From a virus: a DNA stretch of 28,249 nt. The stretch lies in IMG/VR virus record IMGVR_UViG_3300019762_000021, positions 1-28,249 of that record; one strand, 5' to 3'. The notes below the pieces were generated by a model that was not told the origin of the DNA, ran no database searches, and saw nothing but the letters and a program-made list of their open reading frames with translations. This document shows, piece by piece, positions 1 through 8,261 of this stretch (the stretch's first letter is position 1; each line of letters starts with the position of its first letter). The position numbers and the translations under genes were made by a program.

Positions 1-159
1 ATGTGCATAGTAGTTTAGGGTCTGTTTTTGGGTTGAAGTTATTAGTGGTTATCATTTTGGTTTAGTCATGGTGTTTAGTTAATGTTACTTGTGCTTATGT
101 TTATCTACGCTGCGGCGGTCACAATCCTTGTGGCCGCATGTGCATAGTAGTTTAGGGTC
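1..159. repeat. 22-bp direct repeat pair flanking a hairpin
   Basis: A 22-bp sequence beginning ATGTGCATAGTAG occurs identically at 1-22 and 138-159. Between the copies lies a 10-bp stem (115-124 with 128-137, one G-U pair, 3-nt loop). I see no gene in 1-176. The block lies downstream of the last gene of the late operon. It could be part of an attachment site, a regulatory repeat, or the mark of a contig end. The repeat itself is certain; its role is unknown. Confidence 0.6.
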
Positions 160-176
160 AATTACTGTATTGCCAC

Positions 177-353
177 CTACTTTGTATTACTAGGATACAG
201 ACTTTCACTATTATTTGGTTTTTTGTTATTTTTTATAATCTGTTCGTTCATATTCAAAATAAGCTGAGCCACTTCTCCATATGGCCTATGAATAAGTGCA
301 TTACTGATTATCTGAAGCTCGTTCTCATTTAGTAAAATATTATGCTCTTCCAT
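177..353 (-). CDS. 58-aa protein at the end of the late operon
   Basis: ATG at 353 is preceded by a strong Shine-Dalgarno (GGGAAGGAA) lying in the 9-nt gap after the tailspike stop. The frame runs 58 codons to TAG at 177. The protein begins MEEHNILLNENELQ and its core, NALIHRPYGEVAQLILNM, looks helical and soluble. From memory, short proteins with a similar N[AL]L..RPY.EV..LI pattern occur in other tailed phages without a known function. Its position after the tailspike means it is co-transcribed with the late genes. The tail of the protein is Asn/Lys-rich and probably disordered. The gene is well supported; its function is unknown. Confidence 0.7.
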   Translation of the reverse strand: MEEHNILLNENELQIISNALIHRPYGEVAQLILNMNEQIIKNNKKPNNSESLYPSNTK

Positions 354-362
354 TTCCTTCCC

Positions 363-2219
363 TTAACTAACTACTGCTAATTTTCTAATTGCACCAGTTT
401 CATCTTTAATAGTTATATAACCAGTTACCGTTTCTGCCACTAAATCACTATGCGCACCAAATCTAACATTCCCTGTACCTTTTGGCACCAACCTTAAATC
501 TATATCTGCGTCAAGGCCTATTGTAGAAATAGATGGGGCAGCGCCTGTTGCTGATGAGAATAGATTAAACCCGTTTACCGAATTTGAATCAGAACCTAAT
601 CTATGGGTTTCGCTCGACCCATTGTAAAATGAAACACCATTATTTGTGTGTCGCATCTGGACTGAGTCAGGGTCTGTAGCATTAGAGAATATTGAAAACA
701 CCTTATTGCCAGCACCGTTATACCAATTTAAAGCATGGCTCCCGCCAATCCCTTCGCTTGACATAGATATAACCTCGCCATTTGTTAGGCCATCCTTCGC
801 AACAACTATACCTGAATTCCAAGTATTATCATTGCTAAGTATAGCCATTACCGCAGTGCTAGGGTTTGCAGAAGAACCTCCAAATGGGGAATCACCACCA
901 CCAGCAGCCCATATACCGTAATCTCCTACTGGGCCGCCTGTGGCTAACGTATTAGGGGTGCAAACTGTATTTTGCCCTTTATTTTTACTAGCTATTTCAA
1001 TAGCGTTGCATTTTGAAGATGGCTCTTCCCTCTGCATCTCAAAGATGGCTCCCCAGCCCCTAGCGTTTGTAGAGTCTACAACTATGGAAGCGCCTAACCC
1101 TATAATGCTCCCGTTTGCATTGGATGACCGCAGTCCAACGGAATAACCATAGTTAGGTGACTTCTTATTAGGTGAATTAGTTATAACCACATGCGAGTTT
1201 ATTGCTAAGTACCCTGCATAGTCGGTATTATTAAACCAAGACGAACCTCCATCGTTAGATAACGAATCACCAGCAAAAGCTTCAGCCGCCTCGCCTATGA
1301 AGACCCTGTCGGACAGTCTCCAGATATTACAGCCGTCCGGCTCCTCGGTTGCTCTATTTCTTATTAACTCTAAATTACCACTATCAAATATGCCGGCCCA
1401 TGGTGAAGAAGGGTCAACTAGCACTGCGCTGTTGTTTAGTTGTGTAGTTGCGCTAAAACTATAACTTACCTCTGGCTTAGGTATATAGCCTAGACGTCCT
1501 TTTGAGTCCAATAAATCAAAAGCCGACTTATCATCCGAAACTCCATCCCCTATAGCGCCTTCATCATTAACACTAATGATCTCCCCAAACCTATCAGCCA
1601 GACTTCTAGGCGTAGTTGTGCCTGTAGCAGTAACCAATAACCCATTAGGATTAGATGGGAAGTAATTAACCCACGCGCTGCCATTCCATGTAAAAAACAC
1701 ATCAGATACGGTGTTGAAGTAAATAGAGCCTTCATTCGGCGGATTGCCTAAGTCATCCACGCTTGGGTCGGATGAATAAGAGCCAAAATAGCGATTAGTG
1801 AAGTCAGTATATAAAGCCTCAGTTAAATCCTTTGCCGCTATTGCGTTAGAGGCCGCTGATTCTGCTTGCGCTGCGGCTGCTTGCGCTGTTGCTGCTGCAT
1901 TGGCGTCTGAAAGGTCGTACTCTGGAATATAGGAAAGCTGCTTTTTATTAGCGCCTAAAATAACAATAGAGTAAACGGTATTCTCTGGCCCGTATAAGAT
2001 ACCAGTATCGGATTGATCAAAGACACCATCAGAGCTAACACCTTGAGGGTTTTCTGCCTGCTGCGTTAAAGCTGCATCCAAGTAAACCGCTTTAAGTGTA
2101 GACGGGTTATCAGGGTCAGGTTTAACATTAGGCTGACCAAATATAACAGAGCCGCCCGATACGATTTTACCGCCTGCTATGATAGGGTAGTTAATTGGGG
2201 CTTTAATTTGATTAGCCAT
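363..2219 (-). CDS. Tailspike / receptor-binding protein with P22-type head-binding domain
   Basis: This 618-aa protein is the probable adsorption protein. Residues 1 to about 105 resemble the head-binding domain of P22 gp9 (IIAGGKIVSGGSVIFGQ, then PDNPSTLKAVYLD, and a Y[ST]I.. ILGANKKQLSYIPEYD end). An Ala-rich helical linker follows, then SIYFNTVSDVFFTWNGSAWV, a short module common in phage fibres. Around residue 220 the pattern GAIGDGVSDDKSAFD marks the start of a pectate-lyase-like beta-helix, as in many tailspikes. The C-terminal half is Gly/Ser/Asn-rich and ends with a beta-rich LVPKGTGNVRF segment seen in many fibre proteins. Whether it hydrolyses surface polysaccharide cannot be told from the sequence. 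It is the second-last gene of the late operon, matching gp9's late position in P22. Confidence 0.85.
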   Translation of the reverse strand: MANQIKAPINYPIIAGGKIVSGGSVIFGQPNVKPDPDNPSTLKAVYLDAALTQQAENPQGVSSDGVFDQSDTGILYGPENTVYSIVILGANKKQLSYIPEYDLSDANAAATAQAAAAQAESAASNAIAAKDLTEALYTDFTNRYFGSYSSDPSVDDLGNPPNEGSIYFNTVSDVFFTWNGSAWVNYFPSNPNGLLVTATGTTTPRSLADRFGEIISVNDEGAIGDGVSDDKSAFDLLDSKGRLGYIPKPEVSYSFSATTQLNNSAVLVDPSSPWAGIFDSGNLELIRNRATEEPDGCNIWRLSDRVFIGEAAEAFAGDSLSNDGGSSWFNNTDYAGYLAINSHVVITNSPNKKSPNYGYSVGLRSSNANGSIIGLGASIVVDSTNARGWGAIFEMQREEPSSKCNAIEIASKNKGQNTVCTPNTLATGGPVGDYGIWAAGGGDSPFGGSSANPSTAVMAILSNDNTWNSGIVVAKDGLTNGEVISMSSEGIGGSHALNWYNGAGNKVFSIFSNATDPDSVQMRHTNNGVSFYNGSSETHRLGSDSNSVNGFNLFSSATGAAPSISTIGLDADIDLRLVPKGTGNVRFGAHSDLVAETVTGYITIKDETGAIRKLAVVS

Positions 2220-2265
2220 TATAGGTACCTTATGGAAATGTTTATTTTATATTCAGTATTATACA

Positions 2266-4164
2266 TTATTCTGCTTCGGGCTGAGCGATCAATAGCGTCC
2301 TCATTACCTCGGAAGCGTTCTGCAATGCCGCATCGTAAGCCTTAGAGCCTTTAGGGCTGTTTTTAAGTTGTAAAAGTGCCCTTTTAACTGGCCCTGACTC
2401 ATAGGCTCTTGCAAATCCGCCAATCGTTAAGCCCCCACCAAGTGTTGATGCTAAGTCTGTGAATGCAGCATAACCACCAAGCGGGCCAAGAAGCATTTGA
2501 CCTGTAGGCGTAACGACTTTTGCGTCTTGCGCTCTTCTTGTTGCGTTGAGAAGCTCAATCAAGCCTTCAATCTGTTTTTTCTCAGCACCTTTAAACATTA
2601 CATTGTATTGCGTTTGATACTTGCCAAGCTCGCTTGCTAGCGTATTTGGGGTAAGCCCATTAACACGCTTACTAGCATCCTCTATTGCTTTTGAGATAAC
2701 AGTAGAACGCGCCGCCTCTCTGCCTTTCTGGTCTAGGCTTTGATATAGGTTTTTGATTTCGCTTGGCTTTTTACTAAATATCATCTGCCCAGCCTGCTCA
2801 GGTGTAATATCGCCTTTCTGTAAGATGTTTTTAATTTTAGTATTTTTAATTCTGTTTGCTTCACTAGCGTAAATGGATTTTGCAGACTTGAATCGTGCTA
2901 GCGCATCGTCTCCAAGATTATTTTTAATTGCCGAATCCATATCATTAGTCATCGACTTATAAATTCGATCAATTGCCGCTTGGGAGCGATTAGGCATGAC
3001 CTGTCTATCACCTTTCACTTGCTCTCTAAAATCAGAACGAAGAGTATCAAGCGTTTCAAACGTCTGTCCCTCTTCTAAGGCATCTCTGTACCTTTGAAGC
3101 TGCGCAACTGTTGTATCATCAGGCACACGTCCTTTTGCTGTTAATGCTGCGATCTCATTATCAATAGCCATAATTGAATTATTTGGAGTTATCTCACCAA
3201 ATTCAGCCATGTCCTTTTGGATTTTTCCAAGTCTAGCGCCCGCTGCCTGCTTAACTCTATTTGTTTGATTTTTTAAGCCTTGAACGACTTCTTCATATCT
3301 AGGCGTGTATTGACTGGCAAAGCTCTCCACAAATTCCTCCCTAGCCGCCTGCTGAGAGGCTCGCTTGCCGCCCGTACCAGCAAAAGGTATAACTTCGCCT
3401 GTAGACTGAGCAAGCCTCCCAGATAAAGTATCTGGCTTAACTACATCTGTAGTCATCAATGGAATTCCGGTTTCTTTTGATGCAGCCTCTAGCGCCTCGT
3501 CTGCTCCAGATAGCTTGCCTCTAGCGGCTCTGATCCCACCAGTAACAATATCTTCTGTAACCTTACCAACACCACCAAGAGCAGCATCAATAGCGACTTG
3601 CTGCGGATCAAATCCTGCGCCAGTTTGAGCGGCACCAGCCTCTATTGCTGCACTTGTTGCACCAGCACCTAAAACCGATCCAGCAAAAGTCTTAGCTCTA
3701 CCAGCAGGAGTCATAGCAGAAGCGCCAAATAATCCACGCGCAATATCTTGAGGGCTTATGCCTGTTTTATTTAAGGCATACTGCCCAGATGGCAAATTGA
3801 TTACAGTATTGCCTTTTTCATCTTCTTCAAACTTAATAGCATCACCGTACTGTTCCAGTAAGCTCTCTTTGATCCTATTATTGTCGCCAGTAGCAAGAAG
3901 GGCATAGGAAGCCTTAAAAGCAGGCACGCTAAGCTCATTTAGCTCTGGAGCTTCGCCTATCTCTGGCAAGGTATCAGCAAAACCCCTCTCATTATCACTA
4001 AAGCCTGAGAATTTACCCCCGCTAACTGGGGAGCGCATTTCTACGCTTTCTTTAGTGATAGGCTCTTCAGGATCACTAATAATAAATCCTTCTGGCAGAG
4101 TACTAGAAGCATCCTGTTCGCCTTCAATTATAAATCCCTCTGGTAGTTCTATTGAGCCTGCCAT
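2266..4164 (-). CDS. Internal virion / DNA ejection protein (P22 gp16 position)
   Basis: A 632-aa protein whose N-terminus carries two copies of LPEGFII (about residues 7 and 23), a short repeat seen at the start of many podovirus internal proteins. The segment INLPSGQYALNKTGISPQDIARG and the Ala/Gly-rich helix around residues 155-200 resemble putative membrane-active regions of ejection proteins. The rest is strongly helical and charged, with coiled-coil stretches. It overlaps the preceding gene by 16 nt and is third in a row of helical proteins, matching P22 7-20-16. In P22 these proteins leave the capsid with the DNA and help form a conduit through the cell envelope. Assignment rests on gene order plus protein character; exact orthology to gp16 rather than gp20 is uncertain. 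Confidence 0.65.
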   Translation of the reverse strand: MAGSIELPEGFIIEGEQDASSTLPEGFIISDPEEPITKESVEMRSPVSGGKFSGFSDNERGFADTLPEIGEAPELNELSVPAFKASYALLATGDNNRIKESLLEQYGDAIKFEEDEKGNTVINLPSGQYALNKTGISPQDIARGLFGASAMTPAGRAKTFAGSVLGAGATSAAIEAGAAQTGAGFDPQQVAIDAALGGVGKVTEDIVTGGIRAARGKLSGADEALEAASKETGIPLMTTDVVKPDTLSGRLAQSTGEVIPFAGTGGKRASQQAAREEFVESFASQYTPRYEEVVQGLKNQTNRVKQAAGARLGKIQKDMAEFGEITPNNSIMAIDNEIAALTAKGRVPDDTTVAQLQRYRDALEEGQTFETLDTLRSDFREQVKGDRQVMPNRSQAAIDRIYKSMTNDMDSAIKNNLGDDALARFKSAKSIYASEANRIKNTKIKNILQKGDITPEQAGQMIFSKKPSEIKNLYQSLDQKGREAARSTVISKAIEDASKRVNGLTPNTLASELGKYQTQYNVMFKGAEKKQIEGLIELLNATRRAQDAKVVTPTGQMLLGPLGGYAAFTDLASTLGGGLTIGGFARAYESGPVKRALLQLKNSPKGSKAYDAALQNASEVMRTLLIAQPEAE

Positions 4165-5105
4165 TGTCCACCTCTAAAGATTAATTTCTGACCTGTTTGT
4201 GGATTAGTCGCAATTTGGCCTTCCTTGTATTTAGGCGATTCTTGCTCTTTATTATCCTCACCTCCAGTTAGTGCGCCTTCTATTTTTGAAGCAATATCAG
4301 TAAGGCGCTTCTGCACCGCTTTCTGACTTCCAAGAATACCGTTATCAGTTAGGTTTAACCCTGATGACACATTTGTTAAAAAGCCAATATCTCTATCGGT
4401 AAGAACGCCAGACATTAATTTTAAGTTATCAACCGTTAATAGTGATTGAAGCCTGCTAGCTTTATTAATTAAGTCTTGAGACTCTGGATTAACAGTGCCA
4501 ACCCTAGGCGCTATTGTTCCTGTAATGCTTCCAAGGTTAGGACTTTCAGCGATTTCCCTTGCTAGTGTAGCTGCCTCGTTAGCCATCATCACTGAGCTTT
4601 CTTTTTTGGATTCAGCCTCATCGGTCTTTTGGGATTCTTGCTTAATCTTCTCTTCTTGAAGCCTTAACCTATTCATTAGCTCTTGTCGCTTGAGTTCATT
4701 AGTCTCTTGATCTAATGCTTGGCGTGTTAAGTTTGCCTGATATTCAAGCTCTCTTAATTGAAGCTTTCTATTTTCAACACTCGACCTGCTTCCTAGCTGC
4801 TCAGCCTCACCTTGTGTCTTCTTAGTTTGCATGAACTTAGAAACAAATTCAGGTGAAGCCTCGTAAGCCTTTAAAAAGAACTGGTCTTGTTGATCTGGGT
4901 TTTCAACGGCTTGCTTTAAGTAGTTAGCCGCCGCTGCTTCTCCAGACTTTGCCGCAGCCGCTTGATCTCTGCGCTCTTTCATTGCTTGGCCTTGCTGATA
5001 GCCTTGGAAGCCACCTTGAACTAATTGACCAAGCTGCGCTAATGGGCTATTTGCGCGCTGCATTTGCCCTAGACGTGCTATTTCTGATGCTGTTGGAAAT
5101 GCCAT
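4149..5105 (-). CDS. Ejection protein (P22 gp20 position)
   Basis: A 318-aa, mostly helical protein. The N-terminus (SPLAQLGQLVQGGFQGYQQGQ) has the Gln/Gly-rich look of phage ejection proteins. Residues about 105-175 form a long charged coiled coil. The C-terminus ends in GQIATNPQTGQKLIFRGGQW, a short module often found at the end of phage internal proteins. It lies between the gp7-like and gp16-like genes and overlaps the latter by 16 nt. The P22 counterpart is carried in the virion and ejected with DNA. Function is inferred from context and composition; no catalytic motif is visible. Confidence 0.65.
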   Translation of the reverse strand: MAFPTASEIARLGQMQRANSPLAQLGQLVQGGFQGYQQGQAMKERRDQAAAAKSGEAAAANYLKQAVENPDQQDQFFLKAYEASPEFVSKFMQTKKTQGEAEQLGSRSSVENRKLQLRELEYQANLTRQALDQETNELKRQELMNRLRLQEEKIKQESQKTDEAESKKESSVMMANEAATLAREIAESPNLGSITGTIAPRVGTVNPESQDLINKASRLQSLLTVDNLKLMSGVLTDRDIGFLTNVSSGLNLTDNGILGSQKAVQKRLTDIASKIEGALTGGEDNKEQESPKYKEGQIATNPQTGQKLIFRGGQWQAQ

Positions 5106-5114
5106 AAATCCCCC

Positions 5115-5813
5115 TTAAGAAGCGCCGTAAATCATTGCGCCAGTTTGAATAAATGGCGCTAAATCAGCCATTAAGCCACCTTGACCTATACTAGCACGAC
5201 CAATGCCAAGCTGAGCAAGATTGCTTAAGCCTGATTGCATCCCTTGGTTTAATTGGCCTTGTGCTTGCAACTGCGTGCCGAATGTACCTAGACCAAGGTT
5301 GGTGCCTGTTGTTAGGTTTCCTAGTACTTGGTTGTAAGCTTGACCGCCTAGCTGATTGCCCATTTGAAGGGTTTGACGCGCAAGTCTATCCTGAGTGCCA
5401 CTAGCACCTAAACTACCAGTTGCTGCTGCTGATTGAAGTAATTGATTGCTGGCCTGCTCTTGCAGTTGCTGGTATTCACTGCCTTGTAGGTAGTCAGAAA
5501 TAAAACTTTGTCTAGCTTCTGGGCTTAGCATTTCTTGCAATTGAGGAAGAAAGGACTCACCAGCTTCACGATAAGGCCTTAAGCCCTCTGTAATATCGCC
5601 GTACTGCTCTTTCATAAACTCTAATTGGTTTAATTGAGCCTGCTCTTGCTGTGCAATCTGATCTTTTAAGGCTTTCTCTTCATCCTCGCCTGTAAGCTCA
5701 CCCCAAGCATCAGAAACAGGGTCTTTCTGTAGCTCATAAATACCGCCCGTGGCTATATTAAGTAGACCCTCTTCTGTTGTTGGGTCAAAGTCGCTTAAGC
5801 TAATGCCGCCCAT
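5115..5813 (-). CDS. Ejection protein, P22 gp7-like
   Basis: A 232-aa protein starting at ATG 5813 with SD GAGGA seven bases upstream, overlapping the end of the gp14-like gene by 14 nt. Its centre reads PYREAGESFLPQLQEML, then DYLQGSEYQQLQEQASNQLL and a GASGTQDRLARQ stretch. This pattern is typical of the gp7-like DNA transfer protein family of short-tailed phages. The C-terminal third is Gln/Gly/Leu-rich and low in complexity. In P22, gp7 is one of three proteins injected ahead of the genome. Family membership is fairly secure; nothing is unusual in length. Confidence 0.75.
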   Translation of the reverse strand: MGGISLSDFDPTTEEGLLNIATGGIYELQKDPVSDAWGELTGEDEEKALKDQIAQQEQAQLNQLEFMKEQYGDITEGLRPYREAGESFLPQLQEMLSPEARQSFISDYLQGSEYQQLQEQASNQLLQSAAATGSLGASGTQDRLARQTLQMGNQLGGQAYNQVLGNLTTGTNLGLGTFGTQLQAQGQLNQGMQSGLSNLAQLGIGRASIGQGGLMADLAPFIQTGAMIYGAS

Positions 5814-6279
5814 AATTATTCCTCGTTAATCCTATAATGTAGGTGTTATACCACTTACCATTCTTTAAAAAGGCTTCTTGTTTTTCACCTTCAACAATAA
5901 AGCCGATATTTTGTACAAATTTTAACATGCTTTTATATAAAACGGGTATTTCAGATTCTAGTCTGTTTATGCTTGGCTCGTTAAATAGATTACCTATAAC
6001 CTTTCTAGCAAACACTGGCGCATATCCCCTAAAAGCTTTGTTTATATTTATATGAATATCAATAATGTGCTTCTTTGCTTTTGCTAAATGAATAAACCCT
6101 GATAATTCATCGCCAACATAACACCCAATATAAGAATAAGTTAAAGGCAATGGGTTGTTATTTAAATCAACGTAATCCTGAAATACCCTGCGCTTTAATT
6201 CATCGGTCATACAATAAAAAGCATTTTCTCTGCTGATTGCTCTAAGGGATATTTGTTGCTGGGTCGAATGTTGTGCCAT
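5800..6279 (-). CDS. GNAT-fold protein in the P22 gp14 position
   Basis: The likely start is ATG 6279 (159 aa); an upstream TTG at 6312 keeps the frame but overlaps the previous gene more deeply and adds nothing family-like. The start of the fold reads ISLRAISRENAFYCMTDELKRRVF, the usual opening of phage N-acetyltransferase-like proteins. It is followed by IGCYVGDELSGFIHL, a HIIDIHININKAFRGYAPVFARK segment like the acetyl-CoA-binding strand/loop/helix, and a C-terminal KNGKWYNTYIIGLTR. P22 gp14 and relatives in this position are head-assembly-associated proteins. Whether it acetylates anything is unknown. It overlaps its downstream neighbour by 14 nt. Confidence 0.65.
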   Translation of the reverse strand: MAQHSTQQQISLRAISRENAFYCMTDELKRRVFQDYVDLNNNPLPLTYSYIGCYVGDELSGFIHLAKAKKHIIDIHININKAFRGYAPVFARKVIGNLFNEPSINRLESEIPVLYKSMLKFVQNIGFIVEGEKQEAFLKNGKWYNTYIIGLTRNNYGRH

Positions 6280-6547
6280 CGTATAGCCTGCGCCATTTAT
6301 CCGCGCCACCAATTACAGTGGCTTCATAAGTTCCAGATGATAAAAACAAAAGCCCTAGTTTTTCTGGTGGTAGTGGTGGGAATGTCGCATTACCACCAAC
6401 CTCTTTACAGTCTTTTTGTAAGTAAAAACTTGGGGTTTGCAGGTTATCTTCTTGAAGAGAGCTGACAAACAAAAAGCCCCTTGTATTACCCTTGAATATT
6501 TGTGAAAGCTCTTCTGTTGAAAGGCTATTTTTGCTTAAGTTCTGCAT
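6242..6547 (-). CDS. 101-aa protein between gp10-like and gp14-like genes
   Basis: The ATG at 6547 overlaps the gp10-like stop as TAATG, so translation is probably coupled. The protein has a short helical N-terminus (STEELSQIFKG), then beta-rich segments, a PPLPPEKLG proline turn, and ends WRRLYDGTTFDPATNIP. P22 encodes its tail needle gp26 at this position, but this protein is far shorter than gp26 (233 aa) and shows no heptad repeats. It is therefore unlikely to be a classical needle. It may be a small tail or plug component. The gene is well supported; its function is not recognised. Confidence 0.6.
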   Translation of the reverse strand: MQNLSKNSLSTEELSQIFKGNTRGFLFVSSLQEDNLQTPSFYLQKDCKEVGGNATFPPLPPEKLGLLFLSSGTYEATVIGGADKWRRLYDGTTFDPATNIP

Positions 6548-8130
6548 TAGTATCCGCCCTTCTCAGTTCTAGCTAGCAACTTAATTATCCGTGTAGGGTA
6601 CGGATTCATAACCCTTAACTTAACGGTGAAAGATTGATCAACATAGCCAAAGCTAAAAAATCGAGTCTTTTTCTTATAGCTTCCTGATTTACCCGTACCA
6701 AGTGAACGCTCTTGCTCAAAAGTAACACCGTAATCATAAGACACTGAAAGCATTATCTGAGGGTCTGCCCATAACGGGTCTGGCTCACTAAAATCTATCT
6801 CTACAATAGGCTGAAGCTCTGGAACTATCATCCTGTCATTTAGCGCATTAAATGGAGAGGTGACAACTTCACGGTTTACTAGATTGCCAAGCTCAAGCCC
6901 GCTATATCTATTAACCTCTGATATATTGGTGTCATAACCCCCAAGCCCATTTTCAACCCATGTATCGGATATAAAGACCGGCCCCTCTGGGGTTAGTCCA
7001 TAGCCTATACAGTCCCAATTTTCACGGCCATATGTTTTTCTCTCATGCCATAGATTACTTGACTCAGTGAAGCATAGGCATACCTTTGGAGAATTAAAAA
7101 CAATAACATCCTGATCGCTGTCGTTCATTTTGAACACAGGTATATAGTCTGGCCACTTTGGGTTTTTACCGTTGTCTGTGTCGCCGTATGTGTCGTAAAG
7201 GTTGTTTTTACTTAACTGGAACTCCATAGCAGGGTTGCTTATCTTTTGAAATGAGCCGCCATTTATTCTATATAGTCCGTAATTATTGGTCGCCGTCTTG
7301 CCTATAAAGAATATCCCGCTACCAGTAGATACTTTTGATTCAGGCTGGTATAGGCCGACATCAATAGAGCCAATTAAAGCATAAGGTATATCAGTATTAT
7401 CCGTAACCCTGTACATATAGGTTTTAGTTTCGCCAAATACATAAAGGATATTTGAAAAAACTTCTATCCCTTTTATTAATCCAGTATTGCCATCTGGAGC
7501 AATAAAATCTAAAGGGTCGGCAACTGGGGAAGTCAATGATGAATAATAGACCTTTGGGCTTGATGGGTCGTAATTGCAATATAAGAATCTACCGCCAAGA
7601 AAGGCTACGTCAACTATAGGCTTTGCGGACAAGGTGGGTGAGTGCAAATTCCAGTTAAAGGCATTGCCCTGAGAATACTGGATATAATAATTATTAGAGA
7701 CTGATGCTGTGTCTCTTCTTCCATAGCCAACTATTACAATAGTATTCGGGCTTACGGCTATCCGAACTCTCTCACCGTCTGGCTGAATTGTATCTGCGTC
7801 ATACTTTAGCAGCTTGCTAACATTCATGGCACCTTCTGAGCCAGCAGCAACAACCATCTGATCTTTTACAAATATAGTGCTTGGCACATTTGATACAGTC
7901 CATTGTACGGCGTTGCTTTTAACTGGCTTGGCGGGATTAATGTTAGTTCCAGCAGGAACACCAACATTGCTATCAATGTTCTTGCCTTTCTCGCGGCCGA
8001 CTGTTGGCATTAGTGACAGAGTAGAGAGCGACCCATTATCACTAACAACAGGGATGAAATTCACACATCTACGATTAGAAAGCTTTTGACTTTCTGAATC
8101 ATAAGATCCGTTTAATGGTAGTTCTTGCAT
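6547..8130 (-). CDS. Packaged-DNA stabilisation protein, P22 gp10-like
   Basis: A 527-aa protein with the family's opening: MQELPLNGSYDSES, then a CVNFIPVVSDNG segment and LMPTVGRE, as in gp10-like tail hub proteins. The body is beta-propeller-like, alternating Gly/aromatic strands (for example VYYSSLTSPVADPLDF and VEVFSNILYVFGETKTYMYR-type segments). In P22, gp10 forms a hexameric hub under the portal/gp4 ring and retains packaged DNA; P22 gp10 is 472 aa, so this one is slightly longer. It is followed by a TAATG-coupled gene and preceded by a 131-bp gap with no convincing gene. Confidence 0.75.
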   Translation of the reverse strand: MQELPLNGSYDSESQKLSNRRCVNFIPVVSDNGSLSTLSLMPTVGREKGKNIDSNVGVPAGTNINPAKPVKSNAVQWTVSNVPSTIFVKDQMVVAAGSEGAMNVSKLLKYDADTIQPDGERVRIAVSPNTIVIVGYGRRDTASVSNNYYIQYSQGNAFNWNLHSPTLSAKPIVDVAFLGGRFLYCNYDPSSPKVYYSSLTSPVADPLDFIAPDGNTGLIKGIEVFSNILYVFGETKTYMYRVTDNTDIPYALIGSIDVGLYQPESKVSTGSGIFFIGKTATNNYGLYRINGGSFQKISNPAMEFQLSKNNLYDTYGDTDNGKNPKWPDYIPVFKMNDSDQDVIVFNSPKVCLCFTESSNLWHERKTYGRENWDCIGYGLTPEGPVFISDTWVENGLGGYDTNISEVNRYSGLELGNLVNREVVTSPFNALNDRMIVPELQPIVEIDFSEPDPLWADPQIMLSVSYDYGVTFEQERSLGTGKSGSYKKKTRFFSFGYVDQSFTVKLRVMNPYPTRIIKLLARTEKGGY

Positions 8131-8261
8131 AATTCAAACTTATGATTGTTTTGCATATCATAACACCTGTTTATGTTTGCTCAAAATTAAAGCTAAAAAC
8201 AGAACGAACAGCGCAAGCAGCGCGATGGCTGTCTATTCTAGAGCGCGGAGTAGGTTGGCTA

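Noticed and set aside
115-137. Hairpin at the left end as a terminator of the late operon.
   Set aside because: The stem is good but no U tract follows on either strand, so I list it only as part of the repeat region.
6242-6547. The 101-aa protein as the P22 gp26 tail needle, by position.
   Set aside because: It is less than half the length and lacks the heptad coiled coil that defines the needle.
8115-8131. A 14/17 match to the operator-like motif at the start of the gp10-like gene.
   Set aside because: It coincides with codons for the conserved QELP start of the gp10 family, and the mismatches hit the TTGG/CCAA ends, so coding constraint explains it.
8158-8232. A 24-codon hydrophobic frame on the minus strand in the gap before the gp10-like gene (AIALLALFVLFLALILSKHK).
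   Set aside because: It looks like a membrane helix, but there is no ATG, GTG or TTG start and no SD; it may be a remnant or chance.
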